Source: Flagellimonas sp. MMG031 (GTDB lineage Bacteria > Bacteroidota > Bacteroidia > Flavobacteriales > Flavobacteriaceae). From it: 64,000 nucleotides of DNA. The position numbers and the translations under genes are program-made. Of this stretch, positions 30,901 to 38,265 are shown one piece after another. The stretch is from NCBI RefSeq assembly GCF_040112705.1, contig NZ_CP157804.1, positions 1,242,501-1,306,500 of the forward strand. The letters run 5' to 3'. Under the pieces are notes generated by a model. The model saw nothing but the letters and a program-made list of their open reading frames with translations. It was not told the DNA's origin and did no database searches. Position 1 is the stretch's first letter. Each line of letters starts with the position of its first letter.

Positions 30901-32072
30901 TCGAGGCCGCGCGTAATGGATGGTTGACGGATTACCCCGAATATAGCCGCCAGTTTATGCAAAATACCAACAAGCAGCTCAATATTACGGCAACCGCACA
31001 GCCCACTCAGGATTTGACCATCGATTTGAATGCGGATAGAAACTTTATGAGCTCCTTGCAGGAAAGTTATAGCCCCGGGGAATGGGCCAATGGACAAGAT
31101 GGTCTGATCAACGAAATGGGCAACTTCAGTATTTCAACGGTCATGATCGGTACCGTATTCCGAAAGAGCGATGAGTTTGACTCTGAAACCTTTGAGCAAT
31201 TCAAACAAAATAGAATAACCATAGCGAACCGATTGGTATCGGATAGGGGAGAAACACCTGGAACCTTGGATGAGGATGGTTTCCCTGAACGCTACGGCAA
31301 AACACAACAAGATGTATTATTGCCTGCATTCTTTGCAGCCTATACGGGTCAGGATGTAAACCGGGTAAATATGGATGCCTTTCGTGAAATCCCGATTCCC
31401 AACTGGAATGTAAAGTACACCGGTTTGATGAAGAACAGATGGTTCAAAAAGAAATTCAAGCGTTTTTCCTTGAGCCATGGGTATCGTGCCGCCTACAGTG
31501 TAAACTCTTTCCAGACCAATTTGGAACGACAGAATACCACGTTTGACCCTGAAAATGGGGACTTGCTTCCAAAGACGCTCATCAACAATGTGGTGCTGAC
31601 CGATGAGTTCAGTCCTTTGATTCGAGTGGATTTTGAAATGCAGAATTCCTTTAGCTTTTTGGGAGAGATTCGCACCAGCCGAACCTTGTCCTTAAGTTTC
31701 GACAATAATCTTCTAACGGAAATCAACGGTGACGAATACACCGTGGGACTGGGATATCGTTTCAAGGATGTCAAGTTTGTGACCAATATTGGAGGTGAAA
31801 AGACAAGGCTCAAAGGCGACCTTAACTTGAAGGCGGACGTTTCGCTTCGCGATAACATTACCATCATCCGCAATTTGGATATCGATAACAACCAGATTAC
31901 TTCCGGACAACGGTTGATGTCCGTAAAGTTCACCGCGGACTACGCCTTGAGCAAAAGTTTGAATGCCCTTTTCTTTTACGATCATGCTTTCTCGGAATTT
32001 GCCGTTTCCACCGCATTTCCACAGACCACGATCAATGCAGGCTTTACCCTGCGGTACAACTTTGGCAACTAA
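24969..32072 (+). CDS. sprA: T9SS outer-membrane translocon SprA (Sov)
   Basis: The giant beta-barrel that forms the type IX secretion channel in the outer membrane, required in gliding flavobacteria for export of adhesins and enzymes. The 2367 residues fit the SprA/Sov size. A signal peptide (FFVVCLLSISTLLGQ) is followed by alternating beta-rich segments; the C-terminus has the aromatic ending of a barrel (INAGFTLRYNFGN). The only start that keeps the signal peptide is TTG at 24969, 5 bases after the ruvA stop, so translational coupling to ruvA is likely. No truncation or frameshift is seen over 7.1 kb. Confidence 0.93.
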   Translation: MKKGAKPILKPTRFKYIFFVVCLLSISTLLGQETNEQAQDSTKTGVELGRLILENPDSIVAKYTYDPKTNTYVYTESVGDFNVNYPVILTPEQYYDLVEKEQMKAYFKQKADAYSGKKAGSDEARKNLLPNFYVNNNFFETIFGGNTIEVIPQGSVAMDLGILWQKNDNPALSPRNRTNLSFDFDQRISLSLLGKVGERLQVTANYDTEATFDFQNLVKLDYTPTEDDILRKIEVGNVNMPLNSSLITGAQSLFGVKTQLQFGKTTVTAVFSEQRSQNNTVVAQGGGTVNEFALTALDYDEDRHFFLAHYFRDNYDRALEFYPFIQTQVQITRLEVWVTNRNQQTQNVRNVVAIQDLGEALSDNTRIGINNGDPAGFFNGSAVATGLPQNAANAYDPNQIGSGALTPAIRDIATAASGFNVPGYSVNEGFDYAILENARKLEPGRDYEFDSQLGYISLSQSLSNDEVLGVAFQYTFGGQVFQVGEFANGGVDATTVPPNSNLIENNALVLKLLKSNITNVQDPIWDLMMKNIYSTGAYQLSQEDFKLNILYSDPTPRNYITPVDPNAGWPSGLEDQILLNVFNLDRLNIYNDVQAGGDGFFDYVEGITVDSQSGRIIFTKVEPFGEYLFERLGGGVYDVEEDQGYNPNQRKYVFRNMYAKTKAASLQDAEKNRFQIKGRYTSQSNNGIPIGAFNVPQGSVTVTAGGRQLQEGIDYTVNYQAGTVQLLDPSLEASNTPINISVENNAVFGQQTRRFAGVNVEHKFNENFVLGGTLLNLNERPLTQKSNYGIEPVNNTIFGLNGNFSTEIPFLTRLANKLPNIDTDVPSNLSLRGEVAFLRPNSPKNADFRGETTTYLDDFEGAQALIDIRSSLGWSLASPPVEFINDRTGIDVGFERAKMAWYTIDPIFYTNQRPTGMSDNDISSNATRRVFIDEVFTETDIAQGQTQVQSTLDIVYYPNQKGPYNANPSFETETPDAKWGGIMRPLSSTNFEQSNVEFVQFWVLDPYIDGETTDANVGELVLNLGNISEDILRDGRKQYENGLPASTNNEIPRETIWGQVPSTQSLVYAFDADETNRAAQDLGLDGYDDAAEATIYNGPAEDPALDNYRYYLNREGSILERYLDFNNTEGNSPVAVTNTNRGSTTLPDVEDIDRDLTMNTVNSYYEYRIQIKPNTTVDDKYVTDIREGLTPTLPNGTQLNRRWIQYKIPLSDFTDAVGGISDFRSISFMRMYLTGFSDDVVLRFATLDLVRGDWRTFTRSLQPDVDNDPSDDATVTDVNTVNIEENFGRQPIPYVLPPGVIREQLNNNNTIIRQNEQSLSFVVENLESQDSRGVFKNVNIDVRQYERLKMFMHAEKIFNTDYSDSDTPLVGFLRIGTDFTENFYQIELPLQFTPFGSTSAEEIWPDVNEIDVALSDLNKVKSKGISDQTLDDINYYEIVDGEAVLVDEFAPRTLGRIRIGIRGNPSLGSIRGMMVGVKNIDDLPARGEVWFNELRLAGLQNSGGWAATAALDANMADFANVTATGSRSTSGFGSIDQTPIERALEDAISYDVVTNVNVGQLFPKKWNLQLPFNYGISETLITPEFDPVYDDLRLDDRIAAAATAEEAETIKEQAEDYTKRTSINLIGVRKNRGEEAEENFFDVENFTFNYSYNETDHRDFEVAELRDQNVTTGFVYNHNFKPAPVAPFAKKDSVLTGKYWQWLKDLNFNALPTSLSVNANYNRSFNQQRYRDVLEPGVEALELPLLQQRNYLFNWQYALNYSLTKSLRLNLTASNNNIVRNYFNVDDDPDSGIDQTLNLWDGFFDVGEPNRHAQQMQLNYELPFSKIPFLNFINAQYTYTSNFDWQRGGDALREVANEDINVVQNASTHSLTANMSMQRLYDFLGLKKRDGKVTATQAAVRRDKAGNPANGEDDNAPKKTSKGFNTLVDVLTMVKRVNVNYSENRGTVLPGYTQSIGFIGTTRPTLGFVFGSQADVRFEAARNGWLTDYPEYSRQFMQNTNKQLNITATAQPTQDLTIDLNADRNFMSSLQESYSPGEWANGQDGLINEMGNFSISTVMIGTVFRKSDEFDSETFEQFKQNRITIANRLVSDRGETPGTLDEDGFPERYGKTQQDVLLPAFFAAYTGQDVNRVNMDAFREIPIPNWNVKYTGLMKNRWFKKKFKRFSLSHGYRAAYSVNSFQTNLERQNTTFDPENGDLLPKTLINNVVLTDEFSPLIRVDFEMQNSFSFLGEIRTSRTLSLSFDNNLLTEINGDEYTVGLGYRFKDVKFVTNIGGEKTRLKGDLNLKADVSLRDNITIIRNLDIDNNQITSGQRLMSVKFTADYALSKSLNALFFYDHAFSEFAVSTAFPQTTINAGFTLRYNFGN

Positions 32073-32140
32073 TTACCGGTAGAATCCATTTTTCTCGTAT
32101 TTTGTCCACATGTTTGCTTGAAAAGCTTTCGGCAATCAGT

Positions 32141-32148
32141 TACATTTG
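32141..32148 (+). promoter_or_regulatory. Bacteroidota promoter of gcvH
   Basis: TACATTTG (TAnnTTTG) with a TTG at 32118-32120, 20 bases upstream. This is the expected -33/-7 geometry, 27 bases before the ATG. Confidence 0.6.
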
Positions 32149-32175
32149 CCCATCTACTAATTCAAAAATAGAGTA

Positions 32176-32556
32176 ATGAACATACCATCAGAATTAAAGT
32201 ACACCAAGGACCACGAGTGGGTCAAGATAGATGGAGATACCGCTACCGTAGGAATCACGGATTTTGCCCAAAGTGAATTGGGTGACATTGTTTATGTGGA
32301 AGTGGAGACTTTGGACGAAACCTTGGACAAAGAGGAAGTGTTTGGAACTGTGGAAGCTGTTAAAACCGTTTCCGATTTGTTTTTGCCACTAAGTGGGGAA
32401 ATCGTGGAGTTCAATGAGTCCTTGGAAGACGAACCTGAAAAGGTGAATACCGACCCTTATGGTGATGGATGGATGATCAAAATTAAAATAAGTGACCCTT
32501 CGGAGGTCGACGGTCTGATGAGTGCCGACGACTACAAGGAATTGATCGGTGCGTAA
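32176..32556 (+). CDS. gcvH: Glycine cleavage system H protein
   Basis: Lipoyl carrier of the glycine cleavage system, shuttling the aminomethyl group between the P, T and L proteins. The 126 residues are of normal length. The lipoylation site is Lys63 in [14 protein letters not shown]. The N-terminal [18 protein letters not shown] and the Gly-rich end GDGWMIKI are typical. The other gcv genes are not in this window. The stop overlaps the start of the VanZ-like gene by 8 bases. Confidence 0.97.
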   Translation: MNIPSELKYTKDHEWVKIDGDTATVGITDFAQSELGDIVYVEVETLDETLDKEEVFGTVEAVKTVSDLFLPLSGEIVEFNESLEDEPEKVNTDPYGDGWMIKIKISDPSEVDGLMSADDYKELIGA

Positions 32557-32956
32557 AACAATTGGATATACCTTATTATTTATAAGCTGGGTAGTGGTCA
32601 TCACCATGCTCAGCTTATTTTCTTTCCCAGCCATGGACTTGGACCCGGGGAGTTTTAATGTTCCCTATGCCGATAAAATCACCCACTTTATATTCTATTT
32701 GGTGTTCGCCTTTGTAGGATGCATGAGTGTAAGGGAAAGAACCATGGGAAACCTTGGTCTGGTCAAAACCACTAGGATTGTTTTGGTTTTGGCCATTATA
32801 TATGGTATACTTATTGAGATATTACAGTACACACTGACCACAGATCGTATGGCCGAGTTGGGCGATGTTTTTGCAAATACATTGGGAGCATTTGCAGGAA
32901 TAGGACTAATTCGGTGGGTTTTTTCCAAGAAAAACCCGTTAAAATGGAAATTTTAA
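32549..32956 (+). CDS. VanZ-like small membrane protein
   Basis: A 135-residue protein with about four hydrophobic helices (near 7-25, 40-58, 74-93 and 105-125). The motifs SFPAMD...[14 protein letters not shown] and YGILIEILQ match the VanZ/phage-holin-like superfamily common in Bacteroidota. Biochemical function is unknown for this branch and no glycopeptide resistance genes are present. It starts with GTG inside gcvH, so it is translationally coupled. Confidence 0.8.
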   Translation: MRKTIGYTLLFISWVVVITMLSLFSFPAMDLDPGSFNVPYADKITHFIFYLVFAFVGCMSVRERTMGNLGLVKTTRIVLVLAIIYGILIEILQYTLTTDRMAELGDVFANTLGAFAGIGLIRWVFSKKNPLKWKF

Positions 32957-33019
32957 TTGTTTATTTAACCAATTAATAATTAAATTAGCAAACACTAAAT
33001 TTAGAAAAGGAGAAAAAGG

Positions 33020-33724
33020 ATGGAACCAAAAAAGAACCCGAAAGCAGACGTAGGAAGAAACAGTACCCTGTACTTTGTTATAGGATTGGCTGCTGTTTTG
33101 GCATTGGTCTACGGAGCCATGGAGTGGAAAAAGTACGACAAGGCCAATAACTACGACATTTCGATGAATGTTGAAGATCAGTTGGACGAAGAAGTGCCGA
33201 TGACAGAGCAGATAAAGACTCCACCGCCACCACCGCCACCTGCTGCCCCCGAAGTTATCGAGGTTGTAGAGGATGAAGAAGAAGTGGAAGAGACCGTAAT
33301 CGAGTCTACCGAAACAAGCCAAGAAGAAGAAGTTATAGAAATCGAAGAGGTTGAAGTGGAAGAAGTGGAAGAAGACATTTCCGTACCCTTCGCCGTAATT
33401 GAGGATGTGCCTGTTTTTCCAGGTTGTGAGAACGCCAAGGATAAAAAGGCATGTTTCCAAGAAATGATGCAGAACCACATTCGTAAAAACTTCCGCTACC
33501 CAGAAATCGCCCAAGAAATGGGAGTTCAAGGTAGGGTTAGTGTTATTTTTGTGATTCAGAAAGATGGAAGCATCGGTAACATTAGAATGCGTGGTCCAGA
33601 TAAAAACTTGGAAGCCGAGGCAAGAAGAATCATTGAAAAATTGCCAAAGATGACCCCTGGAAAACAACGAGGTCGTCCGGTTAAAGTGCCATTCAGTATT
33701 CCAATTACCTTTAAGTTGCAATAA
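33020..33724 (+). CDS. TonB-family energy-transducing protein
   Basis: An inner-membrane-anchored protein of 234 residues. One N-terminal helix (about 14-31) is followed by a short poly-proline stretch (PPPPPPPAAP) and then a linker of about 50 residues made largely of Glu and Val instead of the usual Pro/Lys repeats. The C-terminal TonB domain (about 150-234) contains the conserved VQGRVSVIFVIQKDGSIGNI and ends in FSIPITFKLQ. TonB couples the proton motive force to outer-membrane receptors. No exbB/exbD genes are adjacent. Two cysteines just before the domain (CENAKDKKAC) are probably a disulfide. A strong GGAG-like site lies upstream and a terminator downstream. Confidence 0.88.
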   Translation: MEPKKNPKADVGRNSTLYFVIGLAAVLALVYGAMEWKKYDKANNYDISMNVEDQLDEEVPMTEQIKTPPPPPPPAAPEVIEVVEDEEEVEETVIESTETSQEEEVIEIEEVEVEEVEEDISVPFAVIEDVPVFPGCENAKDKKACFQEMMQNHIRKNFRYPEIAQEMGVQGRVSVIFVIQKDGSIGNIRMRGPDKNLEAEARRIIEKLPKMTPGKQRGRPVKVPFSIPITFKLQ

Positions 33725-33756
33725 AACTTTATAAATTCCTGTTGAGGCAGGAATGG

Positions 33757-33794
33757 AAAAAGCCCGAACAGTTTGCTGTTCGGGCTTTTTTTTT
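33757..33794 (+). terminator. Rho-independent terminator after the TonB gene
   Basis: An 11-bp perfect stem (33761-33771 with 33776-33786, loop TTTG) is followed by nine Ts and preceded by five As, so it could also work on the minus strand. Confidence 0.92.
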
Positions 33795-33855
33795 GTTCAA
33801 TTGCTATAAGAATCATAAAACGTGAGCTTTGGTTGCAAAAGATAGGCTCTGGCGT

Positions 33856-33863
33856 TATCTTTG
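33856..33863 (+). promoter_or_regulatory. Bacteroidota promoter of ctaB
   Basis: TATCTTTG (TAnnTTTG) with a TTG at 33833-33835, 20 bases upstream; 19 bases before the ATG at 33883. Confidence 0.65.
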
Positions 33864-33882
33864 CCAGCCAATATAGTTGTGG

Positions 33883-34785
33883 ATGAAGTCTGCCGTAGGT
33901 TCCGTAAAAAATAACACGCTTTCCTTACTATTTTCCGATTTTAAGGAGATTACCAAGGCCAAGTTGGCCGTTAGCGTGGTGTTCTCTTCCATTGCAGGAT
34001 ATCTCTTGGGGGCCTATCAGATTGATTTGTTGTCTCTCTTATTACTGATGTTCGGAGGATATTGCATGGTGGGTGCATCCAATGCCTATAACCAAATTAT
34101 AGAGCGGGATTTGGATGCCCTTATGAAACGCACCCGAAATAGGCCCATACCCTCTGGCCGAATGTCGGTACGGACCGCGTTGGTGGTTGCCATTTTAATG
34201 ACGGTTCTCGGCGTGCTGTCCCTTTTGGCACTTAGTCCGAAGACAGCCATGTTCGGTGCCATATCCCTTTTCTTGTATACCAGTGTGTACACGCCCCTAA
34301 AAACGAAATCGCCTCTTGCGGTTTTTGTGGGAGCCTTCCCCGGGGCTATACCCTTTATGTTGGGATGGGTGGCCGCCACGGACGATTTTGGCATAGAGCC
34401 TGGCACCTTGTTCATGATTCAATTTTTTTGGCAGTTTCCCCATTTCTGGGCATTGGGCTGGATGTTGGATGAGGACTACAAGCAAGCTGGATTTAAAATG
34501 TTGCCCACAGGGAACAAGGATAAAGGAACCGCATTGCAAATCATTCTATATACCATTTGGATGATCGTGATTTCCATTATCCCCGTTTTCGGATTCACGG
34601 GAAGATTGCATCTCTCCATACCTGCAGCCGTCATTGTATTGCTATCTGGTTTGGTGATGTTGTTCTTCGCTTTCAAACTGTATGAAAACCGGGACAATGC
34701 CTCGGCAAGAAAGTTGATGTTGGCCAGCGTCACCTACATATCATTGATTCAAGTTGTATACGTAATAGATAAGTTTATAAGTTAA
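33883..34785 (+). CDS. ctaB: Protoheme IX farnesyltransferase (heme O synthase)
   Basis: UbiA-family prenyltransferase that attaches farnesyl to haem B, making haem O for the aa3 oxidase. The 300 residues include about eight or nine transmembrane helices. The first Asp-rich motif is in NAYNQIIERDLDALMKRTRNRPIP, followed by PLKTKSPLAVFVGAFPGAIP and the second polar loop DEDYKQAGFKML. I chose ATG 33883 over a TTG two codons upstream because of the promoter position. It opens the second oxidase cluster and is followed after 2 bases by a subunit III gene. Confidence 0.96.
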   Translation: MKSAVGSVKNNTLSLLFSDFKEITKAKLAVSVVFSSIAGYLLGAYQIDLLSLLLLMFGGYCMVGASNAYNQIIERDLDALMKRTRNRPIPSGRMSVRTALVVAILMTVLGVLSLLALSPKTAMFGAISLFLYTSVYTPLKTKSPLAVFVGAFPGAIPFMLGWVAATDDFGIEPGTLFMIQFFWQFPHFWALGWMLDEDYKQAGFKMLPTGNKDKGTALQIILYTIWMIVISIIPVFGFTGRLHLSIPAAVIVLLSGLVMLFFAFKLYENRDNASARKLMLASVTYISLIQVVYVIDKFIS

Positions 34786-34787
34786 TA

Positions 34788-35369
34788 ATGGATTTAACCC
34801 AAGGAACAGCAAAGGAAAAGAACAGAAGGGCAAAGAAAATGATGCTCTGGTTCGGTATTGTGAGTTTGATCATGGGCTTCGCTGGTTGGACCAGTGCCTA
34901 TATTGTCAGCAGCAAACGGGAGGATTGGGTAAGCGATTTGGATTTGCCAAGCGCCTTCTACATTAGTACGGCAATCATAGTTTTGAGCAGCATTACCTAT
35001 TTATTGGCAAAAAAGGCTGTCTCAAAGGACAATCAAAAAATGGGAACCCTCTTCTTGGTGGTCACATTTGTCCTGGGGATTGCGTTTATATCCCTCCAGT
35101 TTGTCGGGTTTTCCCAGATGCTGGAAAATGGATATTATTTTACGGGTCCAACGAGCAATATTAAGATGTCCTACGTATTTTTGTTGGCAGCAGTGCACAT
35201 TGCCCACGTAGTGGCAGGTCTCATATCACTTTCGGTGGTATTGGTGCAGCAACTCAGAAATAAGTATACCCCGGAAAATATGTTGGGATTGGAGCTTGGC
35301 GCCACTTTCTGGCATTTTTTGGATTTTATTTGGGTATATCTAATTCTATTTATGTATTTCGTGAAATAA
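34788..35369 (+). CDS. Cytochrome c oxidase subunit III, short form
   Basis: Haem-copper oxidase subunit III of 193 residues with five hydrophobic helices. Typical signatures are MMLWFGIVSLIMGFAGWTSAY in the first helix region, the conserved HIAHVVAGL and the C-terminal FWHFLDFIWVYLILFMYF. Subunit III stabilises proton uptake in subunit I. Flavobacteria usually carry two such genes in tandem; this is the shorter one. It begins 2 bases after ctaB, so the two are probably co-translated. Confidence 0.92.
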   Translation: MDLTQGTAKEKNRRAKKMMLWFGIVSLIMGFAGWTSAYIVSSKREDWVSDLDLPSAFYISTAIIVLSSITYLLAKKAVSKDNQKMGTLFLVVTFVLGIAFISLQFVGFSQMLENGYYFTGPTSNIKMSYVFLLAAVHIAHVVAGLISLSVVLVQQLRNKYTPENMLGLELGATFWHFLDFIWVYLILFMYFVK

Positions 35370-35425
35370 AACTTGTTTGGAGCAGTTTTCACTCAAGTTT
35401 GTCTTTTACAATACATCAAAAAATG

Positions 35426-35433
35426 TAAATTTG
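35426..35433 (+). promoter_or_regulatory. Bacteroidota -7 box before the second subunit III gene
   Basis: TAAATTTG matches TAnnTTTG in the 92-base gap between the two subunit III genes. A TTTG at 35398 is 24 bases away, slightly far for a -33 element. Confidence 0.45.
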
Positions 35434-35461
35434 TGAAAGTTTTAATAAAACGACCTTTTTT

Positions 35462-36439
35462 ATGGATGCAACGGTAAGTACCGGTACAGAAGACAGCGTT
35501 TGGGGAGGCGGAAATCAGCCCCTAGGTGCTAGCTATGGAAAAATGATGATGTGGTTCTTTATCATGTCGGATGCCTTGACCTTTTCTGGGTTTTTGGTAG
35601 CGTATGGTTTCTCTAGATTTAAGTTCATTGAACAGTGGCCCATAGCCGATGAAGTGTTCACCCACTTTCCGTTCTTGCATGGTGTAGAAGCGCCCATGTA
35701 CTACGTAGCCTTTATGACCTTTATTCTGATTATGTCTTCCGTAACCATGGTATTGGCCGTGGATGCAGGGCACAAGATGAAACAAAAAAGTGTCATTCTT
35801 TATATGTTCCTGACCATTATTGGTGGTGCCATCTTCGTTGGTTCACAGGCTTGGGAATGGGCAACCTTTATCAAGGGGGATTACGGAGCGGTTGAGACCA
35901 ACTCAGGTAGAATCCTTCAGTTTGTAAATGCCGAAACCGGTAAGAGAGCAGCATTGGCGGATTTTGCAAAAACCTTACCAGAGGAAAGGGTAAAACACGA
36001 GGCCAGCGAGGGAATTTGGTATCAATCAGAGGGATATAGAACGTCCTACTCCTTAAACGAAGTTGTGGAAGGATTCAAGGCAACCCCCAATATTCTGATC
36101 CGCACCGAAATATTGAACGAAGAAGGCGAAAAAACAGTTTTGGATAGAAAGCAATCCTTGGCGAAAATATTGGAAGCCAATCAAGTGGTGGAAGGTGCCA
36201 ATTTGATCCATAACGAATACGGACACCGACTGTTTGCCGATTTCTTTTTCTTTATCACCGGATTCCACGGCTTTCACGTATTCTCGGGCGTAGTGATCAA
36301 CATTATCATCTTTTTTAATGTGATTTTGGGAACCTACGAACGCAGAGGCCACTATGAGATGGTAGAAAAGGTTGGACTGTACTGGCACTTTGTGGATTTG
36401 GTATGGGTATTCGTATTTACATTCTTTTACTTGGTATAA
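35462..36439 (+). CDS. Cytochrome c oxidase subunit III, long form with soluble insertion
   Basis: A second subunit III, 325 residues. The helices match the short paralogue: MMMWFFIMSDALTFSGFLVA, FMTFILIMSSVTMVLAV, ITGFHGFHVFSGV and the C-terminal YWHFVDLVWVFVFTFFYLV. Between residues about 138 and 255 there is a hydrophilic insertion of nearly 120 residues that is not part of the classical subunit. It lies between the helix ending in WEWATF and the FFFFITGFHGFH helix. The two genes probably encode two subunit III-like chains of one enzyme; that is inferred from linkage. A subunit IV-like gene follows after 15 bases. Confidence 0.93.
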   Translation: MDATVSTGTEDSVWGGGNQPLGASYGKMMMWFFIMSDALTFSGFLVAYGFSRFKFIEQWPIADEVFTHFPFLHGVEAPMYYVAFMTFILIMSSVTMVLAVDAGHKMKQKSVILYMFLTIIGGAIFVGSQAWEWATFIKGDYGAVETNSGRILQFVNAETGKRAALADFAKTLPEERVKHEASEGIWYQSEGYRTSYSLNEVVEGFKATPNILIRTEILNEEGEKTVLDRKQSLAKILEANQVVEGANLIHNEYGHRLFADFFFFITGFHGFHVFSGVVINIIIFFNVILGTYERRGHYEMVEKVGLYWHFVDLVWVFVFTFFYLV

Positions 36440-36454
36440 AAACATTGATTATAA

Positions 36455-36838
36455 ATGGCACACGAACATAAACTTGAGATTTTTAGAGGACTGGTAAAAT
36501 TTAAGTCGAATACCCAAAAGATTTGGGGCGTACTTATCTTCCTTTCCATTGTGACCGCCATTGAGGTGGCATTGGGTATTGTTAAGCCAGCGTTTTTAAC
36601 GGACAACTACTTCCTTGGGATGAAGTTGCTCAACTGGATTTTCATTATCCTCACATTAGTAAAGGCCTATTACATTGCATGGGACTTTATGCACCTAAGG
36701 GATGAAAAAACTTCATTGAGAAGGGTAATTGTTTGGGTCCCTGTTTTCCTTATCTGTTATTTGATATTCATTTTGCTTTTCGAGGCGGATTATATCCATA
36801 ACGTTTTCACAGAAGGATTCGTGACTTGGGACTTCTAA
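36455..36838 (+). CDS. Cytochrome c oxidase subunit IV-like protein
   Basis: A small membrane protein of 127 residues with three hydrophobic helices (about 25-45, 58-75 and 92-112), resembling the bacterial oxidase subunit IV / COX4_pro family. The motif AYYIAWDFMHLRDEK in the loop after the second helix is typical. It assists assembly of the CuB centre in related enzymes. It is followed by a terminator, so the oxidase structural genes end here. Confidence 0.88.
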   Translation: MAHEHKLEIFRGLVKFKSNTQKIWGVLIFLSIVTAIEVALGIVKPAFLTDNYFLGMKLLNWIFIILTLVKAYYIAWDFMHLRDEKTSLRRVIVWVPVFLICYLIFILLFEADYIHNVFTEGFVTWDF

Positions 36839-36860
36839 ACAAGTATTTAACAAATTTAAA

Positions 36861-36886
36861 AGACGGTTTTCCAACCGTCTTTTTTT
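36861..36886 (+). terminator. Rho-independent terminator after oxidase subunit IV
   Basis: A perfect 8-bp stem (36861-36868 with 36873-36880, loop TTCC) is followed by Ts. The T-run overlaps the next -7 box. Confidence 0.85.
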
Positions 36887-36893
36887 ATTTTTG
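36886..36893 (+). promoter_or_regulatory. Bacteroidota -7 box of the Sco-like operon
   Basis: TATTTTTG matches TAnnTTTG, 15 bases before the ATG at 36909. Its first base belongs to the terminator T-run upstream. Confidence 0.55.
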
Positions 36894-36908
36894 TATGGCT
36901 GAAATACT

Positions 36909-37541
36909 ATGAAAAAGAAAATAGTTTTAGGGATACTTTTTATACTCCCCGTGGTGGTTTATCTCTTTTTTGCTTCCGGAGTGAATAACTTTGGCCGCCT
37001 GCCCATTCTTACCGAAAATGTGATGGATGTTTCCCAAATGGACCCGACGCATCAAATGAAAGGCAGGATAACGGTTCTTGGTTTTTTTGGTACGGACATC
37101 GGGGCCATGCAAGGGAACGCCTTTAACCTGAACCAAAAAATTTACAAAAGATTTGGGGAGTTCAACGATTTTCAAATGGTGATGGTGGTGCCAAAAGGCA
37201 AACAGGAGCAAGTGGAAGAATTGAAGGCGGAATTGGGCAAACTCTCCAATGTGGATAAATGGTACTTCGCCTACGGTTCAGAAGCGGAGATCAAGAGTCT
37301 TTTTAGCTCCTTGGACAGCAATATTGAATTGGACAACCAGTTGTCCACCCCCTATGTATTTATTATCGACAAAGACCTAAAGCTAAGGGGTAGAACGGAT
37401 GATGAGGATGAAGGGACCAAATATGGGTTCGACACCTCGTCCGTTGCGGAACTGAATAACAAAATGGTCGACGATGTCAAGATTATCTTGGCAGAATATC
37501 GTTTGGCCTTAAAAAAGAACAATGCCGACAGGATCAAATAG
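36909..37541 (+). CDS. Cysteine-less Sco-like thioredoxin-fold protein
   Basis: A membrane-anchored protein of 210 residues with one N-terminal helix (about 4-22). The rest reads like a thioredoxin/Sco fold: a strand-like ITVLGFFGTDIGAMQG where Sco proteins have their CxxxC loop, and TPYVFIIDKDLKLRGRTDDEDE near the place of the conserved Sco His loop. The chain contains no cysteine at all, so it cannot bind copper in the Sco manner or do disulfide exchange. Its 3' end overlaps the true Sco gene by 20 bases, which implies coupled translation and a joint role in oxidase maturation. The function is unknown. Confidence 0.75.
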   Translation: MKKKIVLGILFILPVVVYLFFASGVNNFGRLPILTENVMDVSQMDPTHQMKGRITVLGFFGTDIGAMQGNAFNLNQKIYKRFGEFNDFQMVMVVPKGKQEQVEELKAELGKLSNVDKWYFAYGSEAEIKSLFSSLDSNIELDNQLSTPYVFIIDKDLKLRGRTDDEDEGTKYGFDTSSVAELNNKMVDDVKIILAEYRLALKKNNADRIK

Positions 37542-38265
37542 TAAGAAGAAGTATACGTATATCTGGGTATCCGCCATCATATTGATTTTCGGGACCTTTG
37601 CGGTCTACGAAATCACAAAACGGGTAAAAGGTGGTACAGTGGTCGAGAACGACCGTATGAGCAGTATTTCCAAGAACAAGAAAGTAGGTTTTGTGGTCAA
37701 TCAAGGGGAAAAACGCAAGGTGCCCGATTTTGAGTTCTATAATCAAGATAGTGTCCTGATCAGTAATAAGGATTATCTGGGAAAAGTGTACGTAGTCGAG
37801 TTTTTCTTTACCACTTGCCCTACGATTTGCCCCATTATGACCAAGAACTTGGTAGAATTGCAGGAAACCTTCAAGGACAGTGAAGATTTTGGCGTAGCCT
37901 CATTTACCATCAACCCAAGATATGACACGCCCACCGTACTGACCGCGTATGCCAACAAATTCGGAATCACGGATAAGGACTGGCATTTGATGACTGGTGA
38001 TAAGGACAAAATATACGAATTGGCCCAGCAAGGATTCTACATTTTTGCAAACGAGGACCAAGAGGCGCCAGGCGGCTTTGAGCACTCTGGGATGTTCGCG
38101 TTGGTTGACAAAAATGGGTATATTCGTTCGCGGGAAGATGAGTTTGGTAACCCATTGATCTATTATCGTGGAACCATAACCGAGGAGCAAGGAGTCAACT
38201 CTGATGGAGAGACCCAGCAGATAAGCATTTTGAAAGAGGACATTAAAAAACTATTGGCAGAATGA
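37522..38265 (+). CDS. Sco1/SenC family copper chaperone
   Basis: Copper chaperone/thiol-disulfide protein for loading CuA of subunit II. The 247 residues comprise an N-terminal membrane anchor (about 12-30) and a thioredoxin fold with the CxxxC copper site Cys99-Cys103 (FFFTTCPTICPIMT) and the third ligand His188 in GGFEHSGMFALVDKNGYIR. The start overlaps the preceding Sco-like gene by 20 bases, and the stop overlaps the DUF420 start as ATGA. Its place in the oxidase cluster supports the assignment. Confidence 0.93.
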   Translation: MPTGSNSKKKYTYIWVSAIILIFGTFAVYEITKRVKGGTVVENDRMSSISKNKKVGFVVNQGEKRKVPDFEFYNQDSVLISNKDYLGKVYVVEFFFTTCPTICPIMTKNLVELQETFKDSEDFGVASFTINPRYDTPTVLTAYANKFGITDKDWHLMTGDKDKIYELAQQGFYIFANEDQEAPGGFEHSGMFALVDKNGYIRSREDEFGNPLIYYRGTITEEQGVNSDGETQQISILKEDIKKLLAE

